Source: Magnetospirillum sp. XM-1
Lineage (GTDB): Bacteria > Pseudomonadota > Alphaproteobacteria > Rhodospirillales > Magnetospirillaceae
Assembly (NCBI RefSeq): GCF_001511835.1
Contig: NZ_LN997848.1
Span: forward strand, 2,384,001-2,448,000
Direction: 5' to 3'
DNA length: 64,000 nucleotides
Part shown: one piece after another, positions 33,610-42,125 of the stretch
Position numbering within the stretch: the stretch's first letter is position 1
Layout: every line of letters starts with the position of its first letter
The notes under the pieces: generated by a model
What the model was told of the DNA's origin: nothing
Databases searched by the model: none
The model's input: the letters and a program-made list of their open reading frames with translations, nothing else
Program-made: the position numbers and the translations under genes

Positions 33610-34761
33610 ATGGACCAGGACTCGGGCCCGCATCCGCTGACAAGCGTCCTGATCGTTGACGACACCCCACAGAATCTGACCATCTTGGGGGAGCTTCTCC
33701 AGCTGTTGTACCAAGTCCGTGTCGCCAATTCGGGCGAGCGTGCTTTAAGGATAGTCGGCTCAACTCCTCGCCCAGACATCATTTTATTGGATGTCATGAT
33801 GCCCGGCATGGACGGATACGCCGTCCTTGAGCGCCTCCGCTCGGATCCCGAGACACATGACATTCCTGTGATCTTCATCACCGCCATGAATGCCACAGAG
33901 GATGAGGAGCGTGGCTTAGCTTTGGGGGCGGTCGATTACATCACCAAGCCGATCGTCCCCGCGATCGTGCTGGCGCGGGTCCGCACCCATCTCGAGCTCA
34001 AGCGCGCGCGAGACCGTCTGGCCAGCCAGAATGACTGGCTGGAGCAAGAGGTCGCCCGGCGCATGAGCGAAAATCTGCTCATCCAGGATCTCAGTGTCCG
34101 CGCCCTGGCTTGTCTTGCAGAAGCCCGAGATAACGAGACCGGCCACCATATCATTCGGACGCAGGCCTATGTCGATCTCCTGGCCCGCCGCCTTGCCAAT
34201 CATGAGCGCTTCCAACAAGCCTTGGTCGGCCCCCGGCTCGGTATGGTGGTTAAGGCTGCACCGCTGCACGACATTGGCAAGGTTGGTATTCCTGATGCAA
34301 TTCTGCTCAAGCCTGGGCGGTTAACGCCTGACGAATTCGAGGTGATGAAGACGCATCCGGCTATCGGCGCTGAAGCTATTAGCCGTGCCATGGATCAGGC
34401 ATTGGCGCAGGCCGACAACAAGATGGCAGCCCAAGCCGGCGAGGCATTCTCATTCCTCAAAGTCGCGCATGAGATTTCCATCGGCCATCATGAGAAATGG
34501 GATGGCAGCGGCTATCCAACGGGCCTGAGCGGCGAGGCCATCCCAGTTTCGGCCCGACTTATGGCTCTGGCCGACGTCTTCGACGCCCTGATTTGCAGAC
34601 GGGTCTATAAGGCGGCAATGAGCATCGAGGACGCCACCGCGATCATAGCCGAGGGACGCGGCCGACATTTCGACCCCGATGTGGTCGACGCTTTCCTGTC
34701 GCGCCGCGATGACTTTGTTGAAATCGCTCGCCGCCACGCGGATCCCGAGCAGGGGGAGTAA
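33610..34761 (+). CDS. Response regulator with HD-GYP domain (c-di-GMP phosphodiesterase)
   Basis: 383 residues, RpfG-like. The receiver domain (SVLIVDDTPQNLTILGELL, phospho-Asp in IILLDVMMPGMDGYA, ITKPIVPAI) is joined by a short coiled linker to an HD-GYP domain. That domain has RDNETGHHIIRTQAYV, HDIGKVGIPDAILLKPG (HD), HHEKWDGSGYPTGLSG (the GYP part) and LADVFDAL. Such proteins hydrolyse cyclic di-GMP when phosphorylated and often control motility or surface growth. It lies 63 bases after the REC-kinase, in the same direction, and just before a periplasmic histidine phosphatase. Confidence 0.9.
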   Translation: MDQDSGPHPLTSVLIVDDTPQNLTILGELLQLLYQVRVANSGERALRIVGSTPRPDIILLDVMMPGMDGYAVLERLRSDPETHDIPVIFITAMNATEDEERGLALGAVDYITKPIVPAIVLARVRTHLELKRARDRLASQNDWLEQEVARRMSENLLIQDLSVRALACLAEARDNETGHHIIRTQAYVDLLARRLANHERFQQALVGPRLGMVVKAAPLHDIGKVGIPDAILLKPGRLTPDEFEVMKTHPAIGAEAISRAMDQALAQADNKMAAQAGEAFSFLKVAHEISIGHHEKWDGSGYPTGLSGEAIPVSARLMALADVFDALICRRVYKAAMSIEDATAIIAEGRGRHFDPDVVDAFLSRRDDFVEIARRHADPEQGE

Positions 34762-34766
34762 TAGCG

Positions 34767-35429
34767 ATGAAGATCACTGTCCACATGGCCATTGCCCTGT
34801 TTGTGGCGACAGCCGTCCTCGGCCCAGTCGCCGCCCATGCCGACGCTACCGGCGCCGCACCGGCCGAGGCGGCTAAGTTTAAGGAGATCACCGCCACCAA
34901 GGAAACCTTGGAGCAGTTGCGCCGGGGAGGCTGGGCGCTTTACATGCGCCATGGCCGCACCGACAACACCAAGCCGGATCGATATCCCTCCGTCGATCTC
35001 AACGACTGCTCCACGCAACGGCCGCTGACCGAGGATGGGCTCAAAATGGCGGCCCAGGTCGGCGAGGAAGTTCGAAAGGCCCGCATTCCCATTGGCGAAA
35101 TCCGCATCAGCCCGCTATGCCGGGTCAAGGACACAGTGGCGGCGGCTTTCCCAAACCACACGTTTACGCTCGACAATGAGCTACTTTACACGGCGAATTT
35201 GACGGATGCCGAAAAGCAGCCAAACATCGCCAATACCCGCCGCCTTCTTTCGGCGCCGGTCGCCAATGGAGTGAATCGGCTCCTGATCGCCCATGCGCCG
35301 AACCTGATGGACCTGATCGGTTATTTCCCCAAGGAAGGAACCCTGGTGGTGTTCCGTCCCAAGGGAAATGGCGAATTCGATTACATCGCCAGCATTCCGC
35401 CGTCTCTGTGGCCTAGCCTGCAACAATAG
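34767..35429 (+). CDS. Periplasmic histidine phosphatase superfamily protein
   Basis: 220 residues with a signal peptide (MKITVHMAIALFVATAVLGP, cleavage after VAAHADA). The mature part has the phosphatase core: YMRHGRTD (catalytic His), SPLCRVKDTVAAAF (second Arg) and LLIAHAPNLMDLIG (second His). Substrate is unknown; this subgroup is often annotated as SixA or phosphoglycerate mutase-like. It begins five bases after the HD-GYP gene, so it is probably in the same transcript. Confidence 0.82.
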   Translation: MKITVHMAIALFVATAVLGPVAAHADATGAAPAEAAKFKEITATKETLEQLRRGGWALYMRHGRTDNTKPDRYPSVDLNDCSTQRPLTEDGLKMAAQVGEEVRKARIPIGEIRISPLCRVKDTVAAAFPNHTFTLDNELLYTANLTDAEKQPNIANTRRLLSAPVANGVNRLLIAHAPNLMDLIGYFPKEGTLVVFRPKGNGEFDYIASIPPSLWPSLQQ

Positions 35430-35445
35430 CCTTTTCGGTGACAGC

Positions 35446-38400
35446 ATGACTTTCCGTCCAACCCGGATGTCCCCCTATCTGGTGATCTTTCTTGCCCCAG
35501 TTATTGTGGTTGCGGTATTGGCTGGAGCCCTGAATCTCAGCTCCTTTCATAGCCTTAGAGAAAGCCAGAGGGAAGTTAGCATCCTGCAGGGCCGGGAATT
35601 GGAGCGGGTTTCTTCGGCCACGCATATCAATGAAGAGGTCGCCAGCATCCAGCGCATGGTCGGATCGACGCTGGAAATGGCGAGTGACGGCAAGCTCGAC
35701 GAGGCTGCGACTTATCGCGTCCATAGCGAGGTGGTCAATCGCTTGGCCGAACTGGAGAAATTACTTCCAAATCTGCGGCTTGACGCCGGATCGCTGAATG
35801 AAGTCGAAGACGCCAGGATCGATTTTGACGCCTACCGAAAGTTCATCATCCAGGCGACAGACCTCGCCGCCGTCGATCCTCCGGGGGCAATGAAGTTCGC
35901 CTATCAGGCGGCCAACAGCTATCTCGCGCTGTCCGAACACACCCATGCCATCGCGCGGGCCGTCGCCGAGGAGGCGGCTCGTCAGGGAGAGGTGCAGTCA
36001 GCCAGCTTTGAGGGGCAGGCGGAGCGCATCATGGCGAATGGGGGAATCCTGATTGGGGCGCTGCTGATTCTTTGGGTTCTGGTAGGAAGCTGGGTGGCGC
36101 GGCGTGTATCCAGCCTGAGTTCGGCGCTTCACGATCTGGCGCAAGGCGATGTCGCCTCGGCCTCTTTGCCCGAAGTCCAACGGATCAGCGCGAACCGCCA
36201 CAACATATTGCGGGACATGGCCCAAGCCATCCTTGCGTTTCGGGATGCTCTGGTGTCGCGGGAAAAGTCGCAGGCCGAACTCCGCAAGCTTTCCCTGGTT
36301 GTCGAGCAAAGCCCGAATCCAGTCGTGATCGCCGACCTCAATGCCAAGATCGAATACGTGAACGACGCCTTCATCCGAAACTCGGGTTACAGCCGGGAAG
36401 AAGTGATTGGCCGCAATCCCCGCATCCTCAAATCAAAGAGGACGCCAAATTCGACCTACAGAGCCATGTGGGATGCATTGACGAGAGGGGAAACTTGGTC
36501 AGGGGAATTTACCAATCTTACCCGGGACGGGCGGGAACGGATCGAGATGGCAACCATCGTTCCCCTTCGCCAGTCCGATGGGCGCGTCAGTCACTATGTC
36601 GGAATCAAGGAGGACGTAACTGAGAAGAAAAAACAAGAGGATACTTTAAGAAAGCTTTTTCTGGCGGTTGAGCAAAGTCCTGAAAGCATTGTTATTACGG
36701 ATCTTGAGCCAAAGATTGAGTATGTTAATGGCGCCTTTGTCCGCAACACAGGTTTCAGCCGCGATGAGGTGATCGGCAGCAACCCGCGTGTTCTTCAGTC
36801 TGGCCTAACTCCTCCAGAAACATTCAAGGATATGTGGGCGAAGTTGAGCCAAGGAGAGTCTTGGCACGGCGAACTTGTCAATCGCCGCAAGGACGGCAGC
36901 GAATATGTCGAATTCGCCCATATCGCCCCGGTCCGTCAGGCGGATGGCGAAATCACCCATTACCTTGCAATCAAGGAAGACGTCACCGACAAAAAGCAGA
37001 TGATGCGGGAGTTGGAGCTTCACAAGGATCACCTTGAGCTGATGGTCGCGGAGCGGACCAACGCTCTCTCCATTGCCAATCAGGAACAGAAGGCGATCTT
37101 TGACGCATCCGGGGTCGGCATTGCTCTCATCCGGGACCGGGTCGTTATTCGTTGCAATCGAAGTCTCGACAAAATGTTCGGCTACGGCCTCGGGGAGTTG
37201 GAGGGGCAACAGACCCGTGTTTGGTATCTGGATGATGACGACTGGGAGCGGCTTGGGCATGAGATCTACGAGCAGGTTGGGCAAGGCGAAACCTACGAAT
37301 GCGATCAGCAGTTTCGCAAGAAGGACGGCTCGCCGTTCTGGACCCGACTTGCGGTGCAGGCCCTCAATGCCGCCGCGCCCAACGAAGGCATTGTCGCCAT
37401 TTTCGAGGACATAACCGATGAGCGCAAATCCGCCGAAGCGTTGCGGTTGGCCTTTGCCGAACAGCAGGCAATCCTGGACTCGGCGACCTCCGGCATCGTC
37501 CTGATTAAAAATCGGATCCTGGAGCGCTGCAATCGCAAGCTGCACGAGATCTTCGGCTGGCCCGATGGCGAGATGGTCGGGAAGCCCAAGCGGATCTGGT
37601 ACGCCGACGAGGACAGTTGGATCGGCGGCGGCGGCGAGGCCTACGAGGAAATTTGGCAGGGCCAGACCCATCGCCGCGAGCAGCAATTGCTGCGCAAGGA
37701 CGGCAGCCTATTTTGGGCGCGCTTGACAGCCCATGCCGTTGATGCCCGAGACCCGACCCAGGGATCTGTCTGGGTCATCGACGACATTACTCAAGAACAT
37801 GCCCTTATGGAGGAAATGCAGAGAGCGCGCATGCTGGCCGAGGATGCGGCTCGGGCCAAATCAGACTTCCTTGCAAACATGAGTCATGAAATACGCACGC
37901 CCATGAACGCGATCATTGGGCTCACCCATCTGCTGCAACGCGATATTGCTGACAAAACGCAAAGAACAAGGCTGGATAAGGTATCCACGGCGGCTCGCCA
38001 TCTGCTCAATATCATCAACGATATTCTTGACCTCTCTAAAATCGAAGCCGGGAAGCTCCAACTCGAAAATACCGATTTCGAGATCGAGCATATGATCGAG
38101 ACCGTATGCACTCTTGTCCATGATAAGGCAGAAGCCAAAGGGCTGGAACTCGTGGTCGCCATGCATGCCCTTCCGGAAAATCTTCATGGCGACGGCCTGC
38201 GGATTGGACAGATTCTACTCAATTTTGCCAGCAACGCCGTTAAGTTCACCGAATCGGGAAGCATTGCGCTTCGAGGCTCTGTAGTAAGCCGCGATGACAA
38301 TGGCCTCGTGGCCAGATTTGAGGTGTCCGATACCGGTATCGGCCTTACGACCGAGCAGCAATCGCGTTTGTTTCAGGCATTTGAGCAAGCTGATTCATCG

Positions 38401-39747
38401 ACGTCCCGGAAGTATGGGGGTACTGGTCTCGGTCTTGCGATCTCCAAGCGTTTGACCGAGATGATGGGGGGGCGAATCGGCGTAGACAGCGAATTTGGCC
38501 AAGGAAGCTCCTTCTGGATCGAAGTTCCCTTATCATTTCCCCTGGGTGGTGGGAATTTTCCGTCCAAGCGGGTCGAGGCCAGCGGCCTGCGTGCTCTTGT
38601 GGTTGATGATCTCAGTGATGCCCTAGAGGCCCATGTGGGCATGCTGGAAATGCTTGGTCTGCAGGTTTCGGCTGTTGCTGATGGCGTTTCCGCTCTCGCC
38701 GCTGTGGAAGAAGCCGACGCCTCCAAAAAACCATTCGACATTCTTCTGATCGATTGGCAGATGCCTGGGATGGATGGGCTTGAATTGGGGCGGCGATTGT
38801 TCTTGCTGCCGATCTCGCGTCAGCCAGCAAGGATGCTGGTCACGGCCTATGGCGATAGCGTCTCCGCCGATGTGCTGGCCGAGACCGGGTTTCACAATAT
38901 GTTGCTCAAGCCATTGACGCCGTCCCGGCTGTTCGATGGCTTGCAGGACGCGCTTTCCGGCAAGCATACGATCATGGGCGGGCTTGCCGCGGGAGAAGCC
39001 GAGTCCGTCCTTCTGCATCGAGGCGGCGGCCGTATTCTGCTCGCCGAGGACAATCTGGTGAACCAGGAGGTCGCAGTCGAACTTCTTTGTGCCGTCGGCC
39101 TTGATGTCGATGTTGCGGAAGATGGCCAAGTCGCATTGGATAAGGCAGCCCAAGGCCAATATGACGTCATCTTGATGGATATGCAGATGCCGAACATGGA
39201 TGGATTGGCCTCGACACGCTCGATTCGAAAGCTTCCGAATCACGTGAAAACCCCCATCCTGGCTATGACGGCTAATGCGTTCGATGAAGATCGCAATGCC
39301 TGTCTCGACGCGGGCATGAACGATCACATCGCCAAGCCGGTGGACCCTGAGGCGCTTTACCAGACCTTGCTGAAATGGCTTCCGGCAACCGATGGCCGTG
39401 GTGAACGATCTAACCCGCTGAGGTCCAGCCCGAAAAATGCCGACGAGGTGGATTACAGCCTTGCTCGCGACAAGCTGGGTCTAATCGACGGTCTTGACGT
39501 GGTTGCAGGCCTCAAGGCGGCCAATGGGCGCTTTGACCTTTATCTCAGGCTCTTGGCGAAGTTTATTGATAATCAGGACGGCAAGCATCTGCTACAGGCC
39601 CTCTCCTCGGGCGACATTCACGCGGCGCATATCCATATCCAGGCCCGGTGGAGCGGTCAGATCAGGGGAGAAGTTCGGCCGAGTTCTCGAAGATCCTGGT
39701 CAACATGGAATAGAGGGTGTCGATCTCTTCTTGGGAAAAATCCTTGA
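35446..39747 (+). CDS. Large PAS hybrid histidine kinase, truncated in its Hpt domain
   Basis: About 1,430 residues. Order: helix near the N-terminus; periplasmic helical sensor; second helix (GILIGALLILWVLVGSWVA); HAMP-like linker; four PAS domains (two of the VEQSP...IEYVN type, two of the ALRLAFAEQQAI type); HisKA with FLANMSHEIRTPMNAI; HATPase; receiver 1 (LLIDWQMPGMDGLE); receiver 2 (ILMDMQMPNMDGL); start of an Hpt domain. The Hpt breaks off near DIHAAHIHIQ (about 39636), before the phospho-His, and the frame runs on into unrelated sequence to a stop at 39747. Phosphorelay output is therefore probably impaired. Start ATG 35446. Confidence 0.88.
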   Translation: MTFRPTRMSPYLVIFLAPVIVVAVLAGALNLSSFHSLRESQREVSILQGRELERVSSATHINEEVASIQRMVGSTLEMASDGKLDEAATYRVHSEVVNRLAELEKLLPNLRLDAGSLNEVEDARIDFDAYRKFIIQATDLAAVDPPGAMKFAYQAANSYLALSEHTHAIARAVAEEAARQGEVQSASFEGQAERIMANGGILIGALLILWVLVGSWVARRVSSLSSALHDLAQGDVASASLPEVQRISANRHNILRDMAQAILAFRDALVSREKSQAELRKLSLVVEQSPNPVVIADLNAKIEYVNDAFIRNSGYSREEVIGRNPRILKSKRTPNSTYRAMWDALTRGETWSGEFTNLTRDGRERIEMATIVPLRQSDGRVSHYVGIKEDVTEKKKQEDTLRKLFLAVEQSPESIVITDLEPKIEYVNGAFVRNTGFSRDEVIGSNPRVLQSGLTPPETFKDMWAKLSQGESWHGELVNRRKDGSEYVEFAHIAPVRQADGEITHYLAIKEDVTDKKQMMRELELHKDHLELMVAERTNALSIANQEQKAIFDASGVGIALIRDRVVIRCNRSLDKMFGYGLGELEGQQTRVWYLDDDDWERLGHEIYEQVGQGETYECDQQFRKKDGSPFWTRLAVQALNAAAPNEGIVAIFEDITDERKSAEALRLAFAEQQAILDSATSGIVLIKNRILERCNRKLHEIFGWPDGEMVGKPKRIWYADEDSWIGGGGEAYEEIWQGQTHRREQQLLRKDGSLFWARLTAHAVDARDPTQGSVWVIDDITQEHALMEEMQRARMLAEDAARAKSDFLANMSHEIRTPMNAIIGLTHLLQRDIADKTQRTRLDKVSTAARHLLNIINDILDLSKIEAGKLQLENTDFEIEHMIETVCTLVHDKAEAKGLELVVAMHALPENLHGDGLRIGQILLNFASNAVKFTESGSIALRGSVVSRDDNGLVARFEVSDTGIGLTTEQQSRLFQAFEQADSSTSRKYGGTGLGLAISKRLTEMMGGRIGVDSEFGQGSSFWIEVPLSFPLGGGNFPSKRVEASGLRALVVDDLSDALEAHVGMLEMLGLQVSAVADGVSALAAVEEADASKKPFDILLIDWQMPGMDGLELGRRLFLLPISRQPARMLVTAYGDSVSADVLAETGFHNMLLKPLTPSRLFDGLQDALSGKHTIMGGLAAGEAESVLLHRGGGRILLAEDNLVNQEVAVELLCAVGLDVDVAEDGQVALDKAAQGQYDVILMDMQMPNMDGLASTRSIRKLPNHVKTPILAMTANAFDEDRNACLDAGMNDHIAKPVDPEALYQTLLKWLPATDGRGERSNPLRSSPKNADEVDYSLARDKLGLIDGLDVVAGLKAANGRFDLYLRLLAKFIDNQDGKHLLQALSSGDIHAAHIHIQARWSGQIRGEVRPSSRRSWSTWNRGCRSLLGKNP

Positions 39748-39832
39748 ACGCTGTCCGCTCGAACTTCAGAGCCCAGGGAATCAGGGTTTTCGTCACCTTC
39801 CGCCCACCAGGCGTCAGATTGACCACTACGGT
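39662..39832 (-). pseudogene. MarR-type regulator C-terminal fragment
   Basis: On the minus strand, 56 residues: VVNLTPGGRKVTKTLIPWAL followed by KFERTAFKDFSQEEIDTLYS and an MLTRIFEN end. The TPxGR turn and the closing leucine-rich helix are typical of the C-terminus of MarR-family regulators. Its 5' part is replaced by an IS5 fragment at about 39829, and its 3' end lies directly against the broken kinase gene. Confidence 0.65.
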
Positions 39833-40439
39833 GGCCAGCCGCAAGTGGATCTGGCCGTCCCATCCTTCGGCTACAAGAACCACGTTTCGGCGGATCGGGC
39901 GCATGGGCTGATCCGCAAATGGCTGGTGACGGATGCAGCAGCCCATGATGGCGCCCGGTTGCACGATCTACTCGACAAGACCAATACGGCGAGCGGCGTC
40001 TGGGCCGACACGGCCTATCGCTCGGAAAAGAACGAGACGTTTATGGCGAAGAACGGCTTCGTCTCGCAGGTCCATCGCAAGAAGCCCAAGGGCAAGCCGA
40101 TGCCAGACAGAACCCGCAAGGCCAATGCCCTCAAATCCATGGTGCGCTCCAAGATCGAGCATATCTTCGCTCACCAGAAGGGGCCGATGGCCGCCATCGT
40201 CCGCACCATCGGCAAGGCCAGGGCGGAAACCAAGATCGGCATGATCAACCTCGCCTACAACATGCGGCGTCTCATGTGGCTTGAGAGGAAACGTGCGCCC
40301 GCTTGAGGGCAAAACCAGGGGAATATTGCCTGAAACCACCAATGTCCTGCGGAAATCGGCGCCGATAGGGCCTGACCAGCACCACGGCCGATCCGATCAG
40401 GCCAAAATCAGGCCAGCGCCGAGGTTTTTGGAGGCGTCC
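39829..40439 (+). pseudogene. IS5-family fragment (copy Z) with transposase C-terminus
   Basis: Carries the last about 155 codons of the same transposase found complete at 55210 and 57150 (AVPSFGYKNHVSADRAHGLI ... MWLERKRAPA, stop at 40306) and the intact downstream end GAGGTTTTTGGAGGCGTCC. The upstream half is missing. One residue differs from the complete copies (SEKNE for SENNE). The right end abuts AGCT inside an IS3 orfA. Confidence 0.88.
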
Positions 40440-40709
40440 AGCTTCTTCAGCCGGGCGTTCTCGTCCTCCAGCGCCTTCAGCCGCTTGGCTTCCAACACCT
40501 CCATGCCGCCAAACTTGGCCTTCCACTTGTAGAAGGTGGCGTCCGAGATGCCGTGCTTGCGGCACACATCGACCGTCTTCGCCCCGGCCTCCTGCTCCTT
40601 GAGGATGCCGATGATTTGCTCTTCCGTGAAACGACTGCGCTTCATAAGTCCGTCTCCTCGCTGGGACGGACTCTACCTCAGACTGGATACATTTGTAGGG
40701 AACAGGTCA
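40440..40709 (-). pseudogene. IS3-family orfA, cut by IS5
   Basis: Minus-strand ORF from ATG 40645: MKRSRFTEEQIIGILKEQEA, helix-turn-helix region KHGISDATFYKWKAKFGGME and start of the leucine zipper ARLKKL, where IS5 copy Z begins. The element end TGACCTGTTCC lies at 40699-40709. This is the IS407-type group. orfB is absent here; a matching orfB lies at 56359-59347. Confidence 0.8.
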
Positions 40710-40794
40710 GTCCCCCAAATGTGTCCGACCAGCGGGGAGTAGCTCAGCTTACATTGTGCTGCCGCTAGAAGTCGACGAGGGACCGCAAATCAAG

Positions 40795-41535
40795 TCAGCT
40801 ACTCAATCCAAATGATTTTGGATCTGACTCGTAGAGCGTCAGGTCCATTTCAGAGTCCACCTCCCCCCATGGCCAGGGAGATGGTATCGCATCAATAACG
40901 TCGCCGCGTTCCAAAAGAATGCGTAGTAGACTCGTCATGTCGAGATGATCGCAGCTTTCCTGCTTGAGTGAGGCCCTCACAGCCATCGCCCGTTCCCATC
41001 CAGCAGGAGTAAAGCGCAGGAGCCCCATATACTGCCCCTGAACGTGATCCAGTGACGTGGGGCGAGTGCCAATTTCGCACAGTTGACCGTTGGGAGCGAA
41101 GCGGAAAGTCTCAGCATCTGACAATGGATCAGAGAACCGCCTGGACCACAGATCCTGCCAGTGTGGATCGTAGGTGATGGCAATGTCGGACGGGGTCTTC
41201 ATCAGAGCACTAACCGCTTCGGCCTTGTAGAAAATATCAGAATAAGAGACCAGCACCGGCTCAAATTTCAGCCATTTCTCCGCGCAAGACAGCGATGTTA
41301 CCATGTTTGTTTCTGCCCAACGAGGATTATGGAACAGAGTGAGGCCACGATCTTTCAGCATCTCAGCCTTATAGCCGGAAACCACTCCGACCTCGGTAAT
41401 GCCGGCAGCCTTTAGGGCATCAATTTGGCGGTGCAGCAAAGGCTTGCCAGCCACCTCCACCAACCCCTTGGGGCGATCCTCAGTATAGGACCGCATGCGG
41501 CTGCCACGCCCAGCGGCCAGTATCAAAGCTTTCAC
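40795..41535 (-). CDS. Nucleotidyltransferase, likely CTP:phosphoglutamine cytidylyltransferase type (Cj1416-like)
   Basis: 246 residues of the sugar/choline-phosphate nucleotidyltransferase fold. The nucleotide-binding signature LILAAGRGSRMRSYTEDRPK lies at residues 4-23, GKPLLHRQIDAL follows, metal aspartates are in VSYSDIF and in GEVDSEMDL. The GTG start overlaps the glutamine-amidotransferase stop (GTGA). In Campylobacter jejuni the homologous position is held by Cj1416, which joins CTP to phosphoglutamine. The neighbours here match Cj1415, Cj1417 and Cj1418, so this activity is the best guess; sugar or choline cytidylyltransferase is the alternative. Confidence 0.82.
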   Translation of the reverse strand: MKALILAAGRGSRMRSYTEDRPKGLVEVAGKPLLHRQIDALKAAGITEVGVVSGYKAEMLKDRGLTLFHNPRWAETNMVTSLSCAEKWLKFEPVLVSYSDIFYKAEAVSALMKTPSDIAITYDPHWQDLWSRRFSDPLSDAETFRFAPNGQLCEIGTRPTSLDHVQGQYMGLLRFTPAGWERAMAVRASLKQESCDHLDMTSLLRILLERGDVIDAIPSPWPWGEVDSEMDLTLYESDPKSFGLSS

Positions 41536-42125
41536 GCCATGTCTCCAAACAAGGATCGGAATAGGGCCAGATCGTCGGGATGAGGGGAGGCCTCACGTTC
41601 AGGATGCCACATGATGGCAGCCCAGCGGTCCAGCCGGAAGCCTTCAATGCTTCCATCCGCTGCTGTGGCAAAGCATTTTGCTCCAGAGGGAGCCGCGACA
41701 ATTGCCCAGTCGTGATAGGAATTGACCTCCCGACCAGATGGGACGACAGGATGGCGTGTCCCCGCATGTCCGGTGGCGCGTTCCAATCTGCCGCCCCCCA
41801 GATAGGCCAAGTGCTGGGCACCACGACAGATACCCAAGACAGATAGACCTCGTTTACCGGCCCAAGCTACCGAGGCACGCTCTGCCTCGTCACGTTCCTT
41901 TGCATCGCCACCAAAGTCAGCTATGTCGTTACCGCCAGTGAGGATAATACCGGCCAAAGGCACAGACGAGGCTAAAGTTAGAGCGGAGTCGGTATGATTG
42001 GGCAGGATCAGGGGGGTAAGGCCGCATGCAGCTAGAAACGGGGACCAACGCTGGTCCAGCGCGTCGCGCCGTTCACCACGTGGGTCAGTTATTACTCTCT
42101 GCGTGATTCCGACAAGCACGGTCAT
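41532..42125 (-). CDS. Class I glutamine amidotransferase-like hydrolase (Cj1417-like)
   Basis: 197 residues of the peptidase C26 / gamma-glutamyl hydrolase family. The nucleophile elbow GICRGAQ places Cys at residue 100; IMWHPERE supplies His174 and Glu176. ILTGGNDIADFGG is the oxyanion region. No synthase domain is attached, so it acts as a stand-alone hydrolase. In C. jejuni, Cj1417 cleaves gamma-glutamyl-CDP-amidate to release cytidine diphosphoramidate, and the gene order here is the same. It overlaps both neighbours by four bases, showing tight coupling. A PuuD-like role cannot be excluded from sequence alone. Confidence 0.85.
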   Translation of the reverse strand: MTVLVGITQRVITDPRGERRDALDQRWSPFLAACGLTPLILPNHTDSALTLASSVPLAGIILTGGNDIADFGGDAKERDEAERASVAWAGKRGLSVLGICRGAQHLAYLGGGRLERATGHAGTRHPVVPSGREVNSYHDWAIVAAPSGAKCFATAADGSIEGFRLDRWAAIMWHPEREASPHPDDLALFRSLFGDMA

